From NCBI RefSeq assembly GCF_000003815.2, contig NC_049992.1:19285001-19349000 (forward strand): a stretch of DNA of 64,000 bases, read 5' to 3'. Shown here piece by piece: positions 44,201 to 54,700 of the stretch (position 1 is the stretch's first letter; the number at the start of each line of letters is the position of its first letter). The translations under genes and the position numbers were made by a program. The DNA comes from Branchiostoma floridae. Its lineage: Eukaryota; Chordata; Leptocardii; Amphioxiformes; Branchiostomatidae. The notes beneath the pieces are model-generated. The model had not been told where the DNA came from, ran no database searches, and worked only from the letters and a program-made list of their open reading frames with translations.

Positions 44201-47200
44201 ATTGAAAGTAAACTTTTATAGTTAACTTTAGATGTATATATCTTTTATTCTTGATGTAGCTCTGATTGATGACTTTTAACTACTAGTATGTCCGTACCGC
44301 AATTTAAAGCATGACTGTGTATATGTGTTGCTAGCTGACGTGACAATGTGAATTATATGAACTTAGTACTCAATGAAACATTACTACTACAGTAGCTACT
44401 ACAATCATGCTAGACACCGGCGATGATAATGCATGCTATGAATGTTATTTTTCACTTTAAATCTGGCCTCTTCTCAGCTCTTGTTTTATCTGAATACGAT
44501 TCATCTCACCTCCAGGCTGCAAGTCACGACAACCATTCCCAGAACGCACCTACGTGATGCCCTGTAGCAACTATAATACCTGTTTCGACTACTATTGCAA
44601 TCCCGGGTGCGTTCGTGTCTCCGGTGATACGAGAAGGTTCTGTATAAAAACTAGTCGTGGTGAATACTGGAGTGGGTACGACCTCATCTGCGAGGGATCA
44701 TGTATGTATTGTACAATTTTATACGAAAGCGTAGTATACGTATAAGTCATAACTAAAGTATACGTCTGTGCATGTATTTCATAAGTATTTCTAAACTCGC
44801 GCGCACGCATTTCGCCACAATGGCAGTTAACCGAAATCATTTCGCCACGTGGCACAGGCCATTTCGCCACATTGTGTGATTTTTCTAGATAGTCTTATAG
44901 CATTATAAATCGTATTCCTAGTATCACCTACGTATTTATAGATGTTCACATATGAAATCATAACATTATCCTTATGTCACAACGTTTACAGAACAACTAT
45001 ATTGCTGCCGCTGCAGTGGCAGGCCGGTCCCACTACCGACCGAAATCTCGAGCTCCCTAACCTACTCTTTTCACCATGCTTGCCGTTGTTCTCACCGCCA
45101 TATTTAAAACATTTGTGATGTAAGCGCTAAAATTGGCCGGTGCCTTAATATCTATATATAAGCAGGACGGTAATAATATTAGGGGTTCTATGTTGTGGGC
45201 AAACGGATTACGAATCCATCACTATTCAGGAATCTATATGACGCGTTTCGTCTGCGTAGGACAATGTATTAACTTAATGATGATGATATTGACGAATGTA
45301 ATATATGATCTTCCAATCTGATCCAATATGATCTTCCAATCTGATCAAGGCCTTTTTATAACTCTAGTTTTCACTGAGTCTGATTCATTTTGTAGGCTGC
45401 TCGGAGCCACCATTGCTGACAGGCACCATAAGTCAATGTAAATACCCCTATACGGAAGGGGCGGTAGCTACCTACAGTTGCCCTTATTGGCACACCCAAG
45501 TCTCCGGCAGTACCACCAAGACCTGCTCTAAAGGCGTCTGGACTGGGGAAGATCTGGTCTGCAAACTTAAGGATGAGCGTATGTATCCCACATGTCTATC
45601 TTTGCAGTACACGTCAGAAGAAGTGATTTTGGGAGGGCAGATTTTATTACATATAACAAGACTCGTTTCTGCATGATGGGGTTCAGCGACCCTTAAGTCT
45701 GATATAAACAACGACACAAAATTCCTTTTGGCAATGCCAAATAACCTTTACAATTGCATGGTGATGAATGCTATGGATTTTTGCACTTTGAGCCAAACCT
45801 CTATTTTCAACTACCACTCAAAAATCATAGACGCAACATGCCCAGAAATTGAGATATCCAACCCGGAAGTCCTGCTGCAGCACCGTAACAGGCCGCTAGG
45901 GGGTCCAAAATCTAATCGTTTTTAGGTCTTATCAAGACCTCCCTACATACTGAATATCAATACAATCCATCTAGGCGTTCTTGAGTTATGCTGGTGTTCT
46001 AGTGTCAATTCCAAGTCACCATGCGGGTTTTTAGGTGATATTTGTAATTAGAGTCCATTCCAAGACACCATGAGGGTTTTTAGGCGATATTTATAATTAG
46101 TCTGAATTATTTTGAATAAAAGAATATCTGAGCCACAATAACTAAATTATTTTCAAAAAAATGACAAAGAAAATACTCATTTATTTGAATTTCTTTGAAT
46201 TTTTTAGAAACATTTTGAAAGTAACTGTCCAAAAATATCTTTATCTAGAATAATTGTGAAACCTCTATGTAATTATTTCACATTTACGAATATTTACAAA
46301 AAATGGCAAACCTGGCCAAATGGTAAACTTAGTTTATTGCCCCCATAAAAGTAAGCCCTATTGTTGCATCTGTATATTTTTAGATTTCACTGCTGGGCAC
46401 TGGTGGATCCTTTGTGGTGGGCCATTGTTGCATGGCACCCAACCACACTTTGCAAGGATGTGTGAATTGCTATCTTCCCAGCCCACTGATCCATTTACAA
46501 AAAATGGTAGAAAATGGTTAATAATAGTAGAATGCTGTTATCATTATTTAGAAACCATTTTTATAGGACCAGGAAAATATTTATAAAGTTGAAACAGTGT
46601 TAAAAATATTTCTGAAGTATCAAGTGTCCTAGACATATAATTACAAAACTTTAAAATCAATTCTAAACAATGGCAACAAACATCCGCACGGTGTCTTGGA
46701 ATGGACTCTAATACAAACATGCACATGTACATACAAACACTACCCAAAAATAACCTTCTTGGCGAAGGTAAATACATACATGGAGCCCCTGTGCCCTGGT
46801 ATTACAACTTAATGACCTACAATTTGGTACAGACGTATTTGACATATACCCCAGGACACCTTTTTGCATACGTCACTTCAAAAATGAGATATTCTGGGAT
46901 CTTTTACTACAAATGTATATTTCTGGCTCCAATGCCCTTTTCTTTGGTACAGAGGTGCATTGGCCATATGTCCACAGGGGCCCGTTTTGCATACATCACT
47001 TCAACAAGAGTTCGGAGACCTCATATCTCCATGAAATAGTCTGATTATGTAAATTACTTCCCCATTTACATGATGTACACCTTTGACTAACTCACGCCGG
47101 TACCGATATTGATTGTGCAATAACTTACCATTTACACGAATTATAGCACTTTAATATTAATTATGCAAATAAGGGACGAATTTGCATAATTGGTATCCCC

Positions 47201-48730
47201 TAATATTCCTACTGCCACAAACTACATATATTACAGGTATTTGATCCTTATTAAAAAACACTACAAATATAAATTTCCCTCATTAATCATGAAAATTAAG
47301 TGCCAGTTTCCATAATTTGCACTTGTGGATGTAGATCTCTGTCAAAGCTACATACATACCAAATATCATCTAAATTGGTTGTTCCCTTGTTCAGTTATCC
47401 ATTTCAAAGACGATTTTGAAAAGAAACGCCCCTGTAGTTCCAGAGCAACCTGCTAGGGGACCCAAACATACACCACATATTCCTTACGCCATAAGCTATC
47501 TGCAATCCTAAAATCAAGACCACAGCACTTCCAGGTCAAAAGATACAAATACAAATGTAACGAATTTCTGCTGCAGTACCAAGGTCACATACCAGGGGGC
47601 CTAAAATTGACCATGACCTTTATCTTTCTAACACCTACCCACATCCCAAATGTCATCGTAATCTTTTCAGACGTTCTTGAGTTATGTTGACCACAAATAT
47701 CTGGAAACACACACACACATTTTGTTATTTGGAATTTTGGAGTTATTTTGGAATTTTGCCATTTTTGACGACAGATGTGTATTTTTGGCTCCTATGCCCT
47801 TGTATTAAAACCAACTGATCTGGAATTCGGTAAAGGGGTAGCTTATGAATAGGAAGAAAGAAGGATCACATAGACCATTCCATTTTGCAAAGATGGGCGT
47901 GTTCCAGAAGAGTCCATTCTTGTATGGGTGATACTTTTTTTTAAAAATCTAGGAGTGGGATGATGCTTTAGGATAGGTTAATTGCAGCAAAAGTTTAGTA
48001 TGGAACAAATGATTGGAAATATTCTGCATTTGCCCATTACCAAAAATCGGCCTTTTAAGTTTGATTTCTATTTTTTGTATATTTTGTTATGTTACTTGAT
48101 TCCATTATTTTGTAATTTCTTGATTTTTGTACTATGTGCAAATAAACAAAAAAAAACAATAATGCAAAAATTAAGATCATAAAAAGTCAAATCTTTTAAA
48201 TGTTTTACTGTTAGCAAAACCAGTCTGCCCTACGCCACCAAGCCCAGCAGCCAACACCACAATGAAGGCCTGCACCGCAACATCCAATTTCACAAATGGA
48301 GACTTTTGTCGGTACGAGTGCAGTCCCGGATACGTTCGACTCAGCGGGAGTAACTACGGAATCTGCTCTAATGGAGTATCATGGACTGGACCCGACCTGG
48401 TCTGTGTGAGAGGTATGTATCCTACACACATAGACGAGCGTAATGATGACTATGATGCAGAATACAATGTTTTATTCAGCTATATACTTTTTAGTCAGCT
48501 TCGTATCTTTGAAACCGAATAAGTTTCATTCATCTCTTTTGTAGGCTGCCCACGACCACAGACAGATCACTCCGTCATGACGTACTGTGAAGGACCCTCA
48601 AAAGTGGGAGCGCGTTGCGCTTTCTGCTGCCGTCCTCTGTACTTAGAAGCCTACGTAAAAGGCAGCAGGTTGGTCATAACCTGCTCTAATAATGGGACCT
48701 GGACTGGAAAACCCTTGGTCTGTAAGCGAG
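41263..48730 (+). CDS. Gene B: secreted protein with four CCP/sushi domains
   Basis: Coding exons are 41263-41267, 43237-43337, 44516-44701, 45396-45578, 48215-48412 and 48545-48730, all joined in phase 1 after the leader (286 codons to this point). The signal peptide is MKFLHRVFLLLLISTLALES, followed by a non-basic linker (EAWFDMPVSTRPHPT) unlike genes A and W. Four CCP modules follow, each with the W-G-D-VC end. The last listed exon has a good donor (GTATGT), so the gene should continue; candidate exons lie at 49269 and 49482. Closest relative is gene C, including intron sequence. Ligand and role unknown. Confidence 0.85.
42040..42720 (+). promoter_or_regulatory. Conserved block and second distal-type module in gene B intron 1
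   Basis: GATGCTTATTTGCATATCTG, CACTCAGAGATGGTG (preceded by a CTATATATA stretch) and, at 42636-42690, GGAGACGCTGTAATCAGAAA with AGTAAGCAGTGAAAAC. The latter repeats the distal promoter module of the same genes inside the intron. Confidence 0.45.
43237..43337 (+). CDS. Gene B exon 2 (signal peptide)
   Basis: Acceptor TTTTTTAG ends at 43236; donor GTATGG starts at 43338. 101 nt, phase 2 in, phase 1 out. After the shared leader the exon end is specific to this gene. Confidence 0.9.
44516..44701 (+). CDS. Gene B CCP1 exon
   Basis: 186 nt, phase 1-1. Acceptor CACCTCCAG, donor GTATGT. Encodes GCKSRQPFPERTYVMPC ... CFDYYCNPGCVRVSGDT ... EYWSGYDLICEGS. Seven Cys, more than the four of a minimal sushi domain. 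Confidence 0.9.
45396..45578 (+). CDS. Gene B CCP2 exon
   Basis: 183 nt, phase 1-1. Acceptor TTTTGTAG, donor GTATGT. Encodes GCSEPPLLTGTISQC ... ATYSCPYWHTQVSGSTTKTC ... GVWTGEDLVCKLKDE. Confidence 0.92.
45790..45990 (+). repeat. Dispersed repeat X, 3' fragment
   Basis: CTACCACTCAAAAATCATAG, GGCCGCTAGGGGGTCC and GTTCTTGAGTTATGCTG match the 3' third of the long X copies. Confidence 0.8.
46048..46712. mobile_element. 665-bp TIR element in gene B intron
   Basis: Begins ATTAGAGTCCATTCCAAGAC and ends GTCTTGGAATGGACTCTAAT, perfect inverted termini of at least 20 bp. AT-rich interior without a transposase frame. A related sequence in inverse orientation occurs at about 62986-63420 in gene C, and a solo left-end-like segment precedes this copy at about 46009-46047. 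Confidence 0.88.
47004..47718 (+). repeat. Dispersed repeat X, copy in gene B intron
   Basis: AGAGTTCGGAGACCTCATATC start as at 3814, then TTAATTATGCAAATAAG, GCTAGGGGACCCAAAC, GTTCTTGAGTTATGTTG and a short ACACACAC end. Confidence 0.78.
48215..48412 (+). CDS. Gene B CCP3 exon
   Basis: 198 nt, phase 1-1. Acceptor CTGTTAG, donor GTATGT. Encodes PKPVCPTPPSPAANTTMKAC ... FCRYECSPGYVRLSGS ... SWTGPDLVCVR. Counterpart of 22603-22794 and 62446-62637. Confidence 0.92.
48545..48730 (+). CDS. Gene B CCP4 exon
   Basis: 186 nt, phase 1-1. Acceptor TTTTGTAG, donor GTATGT. Encodes GCPRPQTDHSVMTYCEG ... GARCAFCCRPLYLEAYVKGS ... TCSNNGTWTGKPLVCKR. Ends in G so that a following phase-1 exon can supply the codon. 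Confidence 0.9.
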
Positions 48731-49268
48731 GTATGTATACATGATTCATGCATGTATGTATGTATGTTTGAGAAGGCAGACCCCCTTGGCACCTATTTCC
48801 TCTTTCGACTTAGGTGTAAATGAATATCTTGCAATGGTTAGGGGCGTCGTCTATCATATGACGTAAACTGGAAATACCGTGTTTGACGAAAACAACAAAT
48901 TAAAGTCGGTTAAAGAACCCTTCAGTCACACCTTCAACAAGACTAGGGCCCTTTCCGGTGTGGTGACTCAAATCCCACAGTCTAGTCTCCGGGTTACTGT
49001 GTTGAAAAGGTGTCAGTGTATCTCATTCTACAAACGTGGTAATTCTAATGAATTAGTAAATAATGGAGCCTTGACATAAAGCAACCTGGCTTTCAATGAA
49101 GTGGTCTACTTATTCTTTGTATAGATGCTAGATTCATTATGTATTGAGAAAGAGTTTGTTGTAAATCATTTTCCGAAGGCCACCTACAAATTGCAAGATA
49201 GCTACAAATGATTGGGAAACAAAGGTGAAGTTACGGGATTCACACAGCAAATTCGTTGACATTTTTAG

Positions 49269-49579
49269 ATATCAACGAATGTGCTGTTAAAACAAGGAAA
49301 GGCACTCCGCCGAAGAGACGAAATGCATGTATTTGCCAAGACAGTGTAATTTTATTTGTACGATTTGCCTGTGTGCAATATGCAGTAAACACTTCTTTCT
49401 TGCCCTTCGCTTTCAAGTGTTTATGTTGCCTAACACTTAAAGATCTGACCTCCATGTATGTGTATTTTTTTTTTATTTCAGCGCCGGCTAAGCTTGAATT
49501 TGCGACCATGAAGGATGAGGAAACGGTCAGGAGGTATCTTATTTTTCTTATGAACGGAGGAGGAGTATTTGTCCCATAA
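49269..49579 (+). CDS. Candidate last exon(s) of gene B (EGF-like start, short tail)
   Basis: After the acceptor CATTTTTAG (49268) the phase-1 reading from the CCP4 exon gives DINECAVKTRKGTPPKRR-NACIC, resembling the start of a calcium-binding EGF module but without the full Cys set. A second acceptor TTTATTTCAG precedes 49482, reading APAKLEFATMKDEETVRRYL and reaching TAA at 49577-49579. The whole stretch is open in one frame, so the intron is optional. No counterpart was found 3' of gene A. Tentative. Confidence 0.35.
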
Positions 49580-49896
49580 ATCAGCCTCATTACTCAAAAC
49601 TGGGTACCTAATGGTTGAAATTAATACACCAGATTAATAACCGAAAATAATAATAATTCTAGATTCATGGTTTATTCATACATATACATACATACATGGA
49701 CATACTAAAACAACGTTGCAGCTTGTTATACCTTGCTGTAAAACTGGCTGACTTAAGTTACTTGTAGTCTTAAAATTAAAAAAAAACCTTAACATATATA
49801 CAGCATAATAAACTTATTAATAATCGATACATACCAAGGCTAACAATAGCAGTAATCAACGTTACCATATAGTAATAATTTGACATTAAAAACAGG

Positions 49897-50115
49897 CTAT
49901 AAATCCGTATGTAAGAGTGTGGACAAGTATGGAATAGCACTGTTTTTGTGCCTATTATATCTGGCAAAAGGTATGCTAATCTCGAACCCTCGTTTTAAAC
50001 CTCTGTTGTGAAGTATATTACGTGTAGCTGGTAACCAGCTTCGAAAAGTGGGTGAATTAAACATGGATTTCGCAAACTTAAGACATAGAAATTCTCTTCT
50101 TGCTTTTAAGTGCAA
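49897..50115 (-). pseudogene. LINE fragment, extreme C-terminus
   Basis: Minus-strand frame with RREFLCLKFAKSMFNSPTF, then FARYNRHKNSAIPYLSTLL. This resembles the conserved end (LCLKFAKK ... RYKRSAIPY) of some non-LTR retrotransposon proteins. A short relic, not a gene. Confidence 0.55.
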
Positions 50116-50249
50116 ATATTTAGCCTACATAGAGCTTTAGCATAACAAGTATTGCGCAACAATTGTACACCGTACAAAGCATGGCATCTACTAATACATT
50201 TTCCTTGTTTGATGTAATCAAGTCAACTTTTACAGATGAAGTATTACGT

Positions 50250-50475
50250 ATATTCATCTAGCTTAACATTTATAACATAAGTTGATGTTTCCATAACTTG
50301 AAAATATGCTATAGATCTTTCAATATCAATCTGTAGGCATTTTTTTCATTTTACATTTGTATTTTCTGTTAAATGTCCACTTTATACATTGCCTAGATTT
50401 TGATGTCATGTAAGCCCGCACAGGCGAAGCATTGTAAGGTGACAAAGTCGTAATAAAAAAATCATTTATTCAATT
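50250..50475 (+). promoter_or_regulatory. Conserved 3' module of gene B (possible 3'UTR end / poly(A))
   Basis: CTTGAAAATATGCTATAG, TTGATGTCATGTAAGCCC, GAAGCATTGTAAGGTG and AATAAAAAAATCATTTAT. Shared in part and in order with the regions downstream of gene W (12120-12350) and gene A (minus strand). Confidence 0.4.
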
Positions 50476-50889
50476 CATCCTGTCTTAGGCTACAATGTAT
50501 GATTTGTATAGGAAGATAACTGCAATGGATATCATCCCTAATTTTGTTATTTTGCAGCCGGACTGGCTTTATACTTTTTTCTTTATTGTTTGTCCACAAA
50601 AGTGTATCGAAGTCATATTTTGGTCGACATGGCATGGTGTTCAGTGCTAAGAATCTTTCTCTGCCTATTGACTACATCTGGGTGTGTTTTCTTTTGCTCT
50701 CTCTCTCTCTGGTTTGTAAAGAGGGGCTGTTTCTTGCTAATTTGTGTTTTTTGCTGATCAAAGAAGGCAGTCTACTGTATATAGATCTCCAAAAACTCAG
50801 CTTTGCTGTCACGTTTTGGAATCCCTGCGCTTTTTACATGCTGGTTACGGTCTGCTTCCTGATCAAAGACAATTTATGGTGATCTGACG

Positions 50890-51739
50890 ATAGAAAACGC
50901 TGGAGACGCGGTAATCAGGAAAACTTGCAAGTAAGCAGTGAAAAATTGTATGTCACCCAGAGTCTGCAGTGGAGACCATGTTTCTATGTTGTGCACGGCG
51001 TTACTGAGGTAAACTCTGATTGTTTTTTGTTCGAGACCTGGCTGCTGCCCAGGAGCAGGTTTTATGCTTCATTACTCAGGTCACAGGAGCAGATAGGCGA
51101 TACCTTTGTCCTTGTCTGAGAAAGAAAACAACATACAGTCAAACCTGCCCAAGTGACCACCTCTTCTTAGCGACCACCTGGCCATTACGATCGGTGTTTC
51201 TCGGTCCCGTTTCATCTGCTAGGAGGTTTAAGATCGACATTGACATTATGTCATGCAAGCAACAATATGTCATGTCATCGTCTTCAAACAATACCGTCAC
51301 CAAAGGAACCTTTTGTCTTCATGACTTGTAAGTTTCCATGCCGTCGTTTAAATTCTTTGAGCTTGTGTCAGGTAGAACGTATTACATCATCCATATGAGC
51401 TCATTTGCATCGGAGAGACACTGGGACGATTCTACGTCATCTGTCTGTCTTCACAGAGGACAAAGAGACAAGCACCACCTACTCATGAATATTCATCATA
51501 ACACCATCTACCTGAAGTTTATAGGCTAAGCCCCCTCTCTGTACTGCGCAGACTCCTTATTTTACGAAACACGCCCCTTTTGTAAATCGTTCAACTCTTC
51601 AGAAGGTTGTAGCCCGTCGCCCGAGCTCTGATTCTGGACTGGGGCGCCGGCAGTCCTGACTTCTCTGGCGGAGCAGCGTCTGTACCACTCCTCAGACGAT
51701 ACCAAGCGTGCACAGTACCTGCAACAGGACAACCTCAAC
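50890..51739 (+). promoter_or_regulatory. Promoter region of gene C
   Basis: Distal module GGAGACGCGGTAATCAGG with AGTAAGCAGTGAAAAA near 50900-50945, octamer ATTTGCAT at 51403-51410, CRE-like TACGTCAT at 51433-51440, GACAAGCACCACCTACTCAT, CACGCCCC at 51570-51577 and TGGACTGGGGCGCCGGCAGT. Close to the gene B promoter. Confidence 0.7.
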
Positions 51740-51744
51740 ATGAA
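51740..51744 (+). CDS. Gene C exon 1 (ATG AA)
   Basis: CTCAACATGAA followed by donor GTAAGT at 51745. Confidence 0.88.
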
Positions 51745-54700
51745 GTAAGTTTTAACTCAATCTCTTGTCTGCATGGAAACGTTTTACACGTGTTAGTAAT
51801 TCTACCATTGTACAGAAACACTAGTCTATATACCTCATAATGTATATGAACCCTTTATTTCTAGGCTCAAACTACATGTCTTCCTCTGGAAAATAATGGG
51901 ATTTCATGCCCGTAGCCAGGATTTTGCCTGGGGGGGTTCGTTTTACTCTTTGGCTGACCAACGAGCGCCAAGGGCGCGAGTTTCCTAGGGGGGTCCGGGG
52001 GCATGCTCCCCCGGAAAATTTTGAAAATTGAACTCTCTGAAATGGCATTTCCTGCGTTTTTGAGAGATTTTCACACAACTGCTTCAGACATAATTTTATT
52101 CGACGAAAACGAAATATTGGGTACATCAGTTATGAAATGGCACGTCATCACTTCTCCGAACTTTTAACTGGCTCTGATACCCCATTCAATTTGTATACGA
52201 CAACCGACACGTAACTTCGAAAACTGGATGCTTTACAACGCTCTTGTACTTGAAATGTTTTTCCTCTTAGAAATGGGTGAAACTACATCGTGCCAATCAG
52301 CAGGCTCTATCACTGTGTATACGTTTGTTGCACAACAATTGTACAAGATAAAAAGTATGGCATCTACATTTATTAATTAACTACAGTTCTATAGCTTATC
52401 TTAACTTGTGTCGGCGCTGTCATCCACAGTCTGCCAAATAAGACTTCCGGGCGACTTTTACCATAGCAACAGCCAGGCTTGACTTTTTTGACAGCCACTT
52501 TCATTGCCACCCGCGTTAAACTCCAGCTCCGGCCCGCACGGTCCAACTCTTGCCAGCTCGGTCCAGCTCCGGCCCGCTTTGATTCCAGCTCCGGCCCGCA
52601 CGTCCCAGCTCCGAGCTGGAATCAGTGCGGGCCGGAGCTGGACCGTGCGGGCAAGAGCTGGACCGTGCGGACTGGAGCTGGAGTTCAACGGGGGTGATGG
52701 CGTGAAAGTTGTCTTTCTAACGCGTGCCGCCTCGCACGGGCCGGGTCTTTTACAAAACAGTAGCACGCCCCGGACTCAGGAAGAACTAACTGTAAACCGC
52801 AGGGTTAATCTTTACTCTATGACAATGTCTCGGAGCAACTTTTCAAGGATTCTAGACCCGTTGGAAATATAAATTAGTCCGCCCTTTAAAAGTATTGTGC
52901 ATTGAAAAAACGGACCTTCGAGAAAAAAGCGGACCTTCGAGCCTGCGTCCGCACCCCCCGAAACCCCCTGGCTACGGGCATGGATTTCATGGTTGTTTTA
53001 TCACAAATGAGCGCACAAATTAAACATTTACTAGCCATCTTACTCGGAGTAAGCCCCGGCTAAATCCATACGCCAATCGTTTTGCCTACCGTAGCCATTA
53101 ATAGTCCGGCCGTCCACACGAGCATAAAAACGAAATGTATAAACTTAGAGAAAAAGAAGAACAGACCAACTGGTTATTGTTTTAACAGCTTCAATTCAAT
53201 CATGACTTCAGTGAAAAAAAAATGTTGAACAGCCTTCTGAAAGATTTTTATAAGACATTTTCTACGTAATCAGGCATGATTAGCTTCTTGGGGTTTATAG
53301 TTTTGTGGGATTGGGTCACTGGTAATATTCTGGCTAAGAGTCAGGAAAACATTGACAACATTTGCCGGCTAGTGAGCAAATGATGTCAAACCCAGAGTGT
53401 CCCTCGCACATTTTGCACGCTTATATCATTTTGATCAAAGGTTGTAACAGAGGTTATTTTGGCTGACCAGAAAAGACGGGGCCAAATGCTCAGTGTAGAT
53501 CTCGTCAAACTTGTTTATTTTTTACTACTTGAAAGATTTTTATAATTCTTGTGTTTGCTGTTTTCTCCATATTTAAGGTCCCCGGGATTCTTTTTTTCCC
53601 ACCAGCATCCTCTTTACTTCAAAGTGCGATGCTTACCTGCATATCTACAAAACATGTTTTGTTCCCTCATGCGGCTATACACACTCAGAGATGAAGTTAC
53701 CTGCCACCGTCGTGCCCAACTGAGTAACCTTTTGCCCCAGGCCATGGGAGAGAAACAAAATATAGAAAGGAACGCCTCACGGAAGACATGGCATTTGCAA
53801 TGACCACATAAGCAAAACGTTCCGACTGTGCTTTGTTCGAAAAGATGTACATCATTCCAATCAAAGGTCAAGGTCAAATCGCACCTGCGTGTCTTGCCAC
53901 GGCCGAAAGACTATTTTTGCAAACTAATTCAATGCAGCAAGAAAGCAGGGAAAACTGCGGAGGGTTTTCGAATATCCCAAGTTTGCAATGGAGGCCACTT
54001 GCTTTTGTACTTGACTTGTAAGGCGTCAGTCATGTACAAGATGATTGGAATTTAGTGTGAGATTTGGCTACTGCTCTGGGGGCCATCGCCGTAGCACGTT
54101 TCTATTATTACAATAAAAAGATCGTTGATGACTTCTTTAACTAGAGAAGACAATACCGTTTTATCTAACCCTATCCAGACTGGGCTTTTTTGGCATTCCC
54201 TGACCTGGGGGGGGGGGGGGGTTCTCAGTCGAGACTGCCACTCGCTTCAACTTTGCAGCAACTTTCACAGCTTAGCTGAAACTTGATGCTCTTCTATTGT
54301 ACTCATATTAATCAAGTCTGTAATGCAGATTTTAAACCCTGTTACAAATTTATGCAAATCTGGACTAATTTTGAATATTAGTTTATAAGTCTTGCAATAT
54401 CTCAGTATGTATTAATGATTTCAGGTTTCTACACCACGTATTTGTGCTCCTTCTGATATCTACACTAGTCCTGGAGTCAGAAGGATGGTCAGGGTTTGGC
54501 TATACTGGTAAGGGTTTTAGTTGATACGAGTGTGAGTCTAAAAGTAATGCAAGTAGCCTTATAGGCTCGTTCTCATTTAAATGTCGAAATGCTGTCGCCT
54601 GGCTTTACGCCTTGATATGGAGCAATTTATAGACAACAGCACTGGTTCCTTCATTTTTCCACAACCCCTGCAATGTTTTACAAAAGATGCACAACAACAT

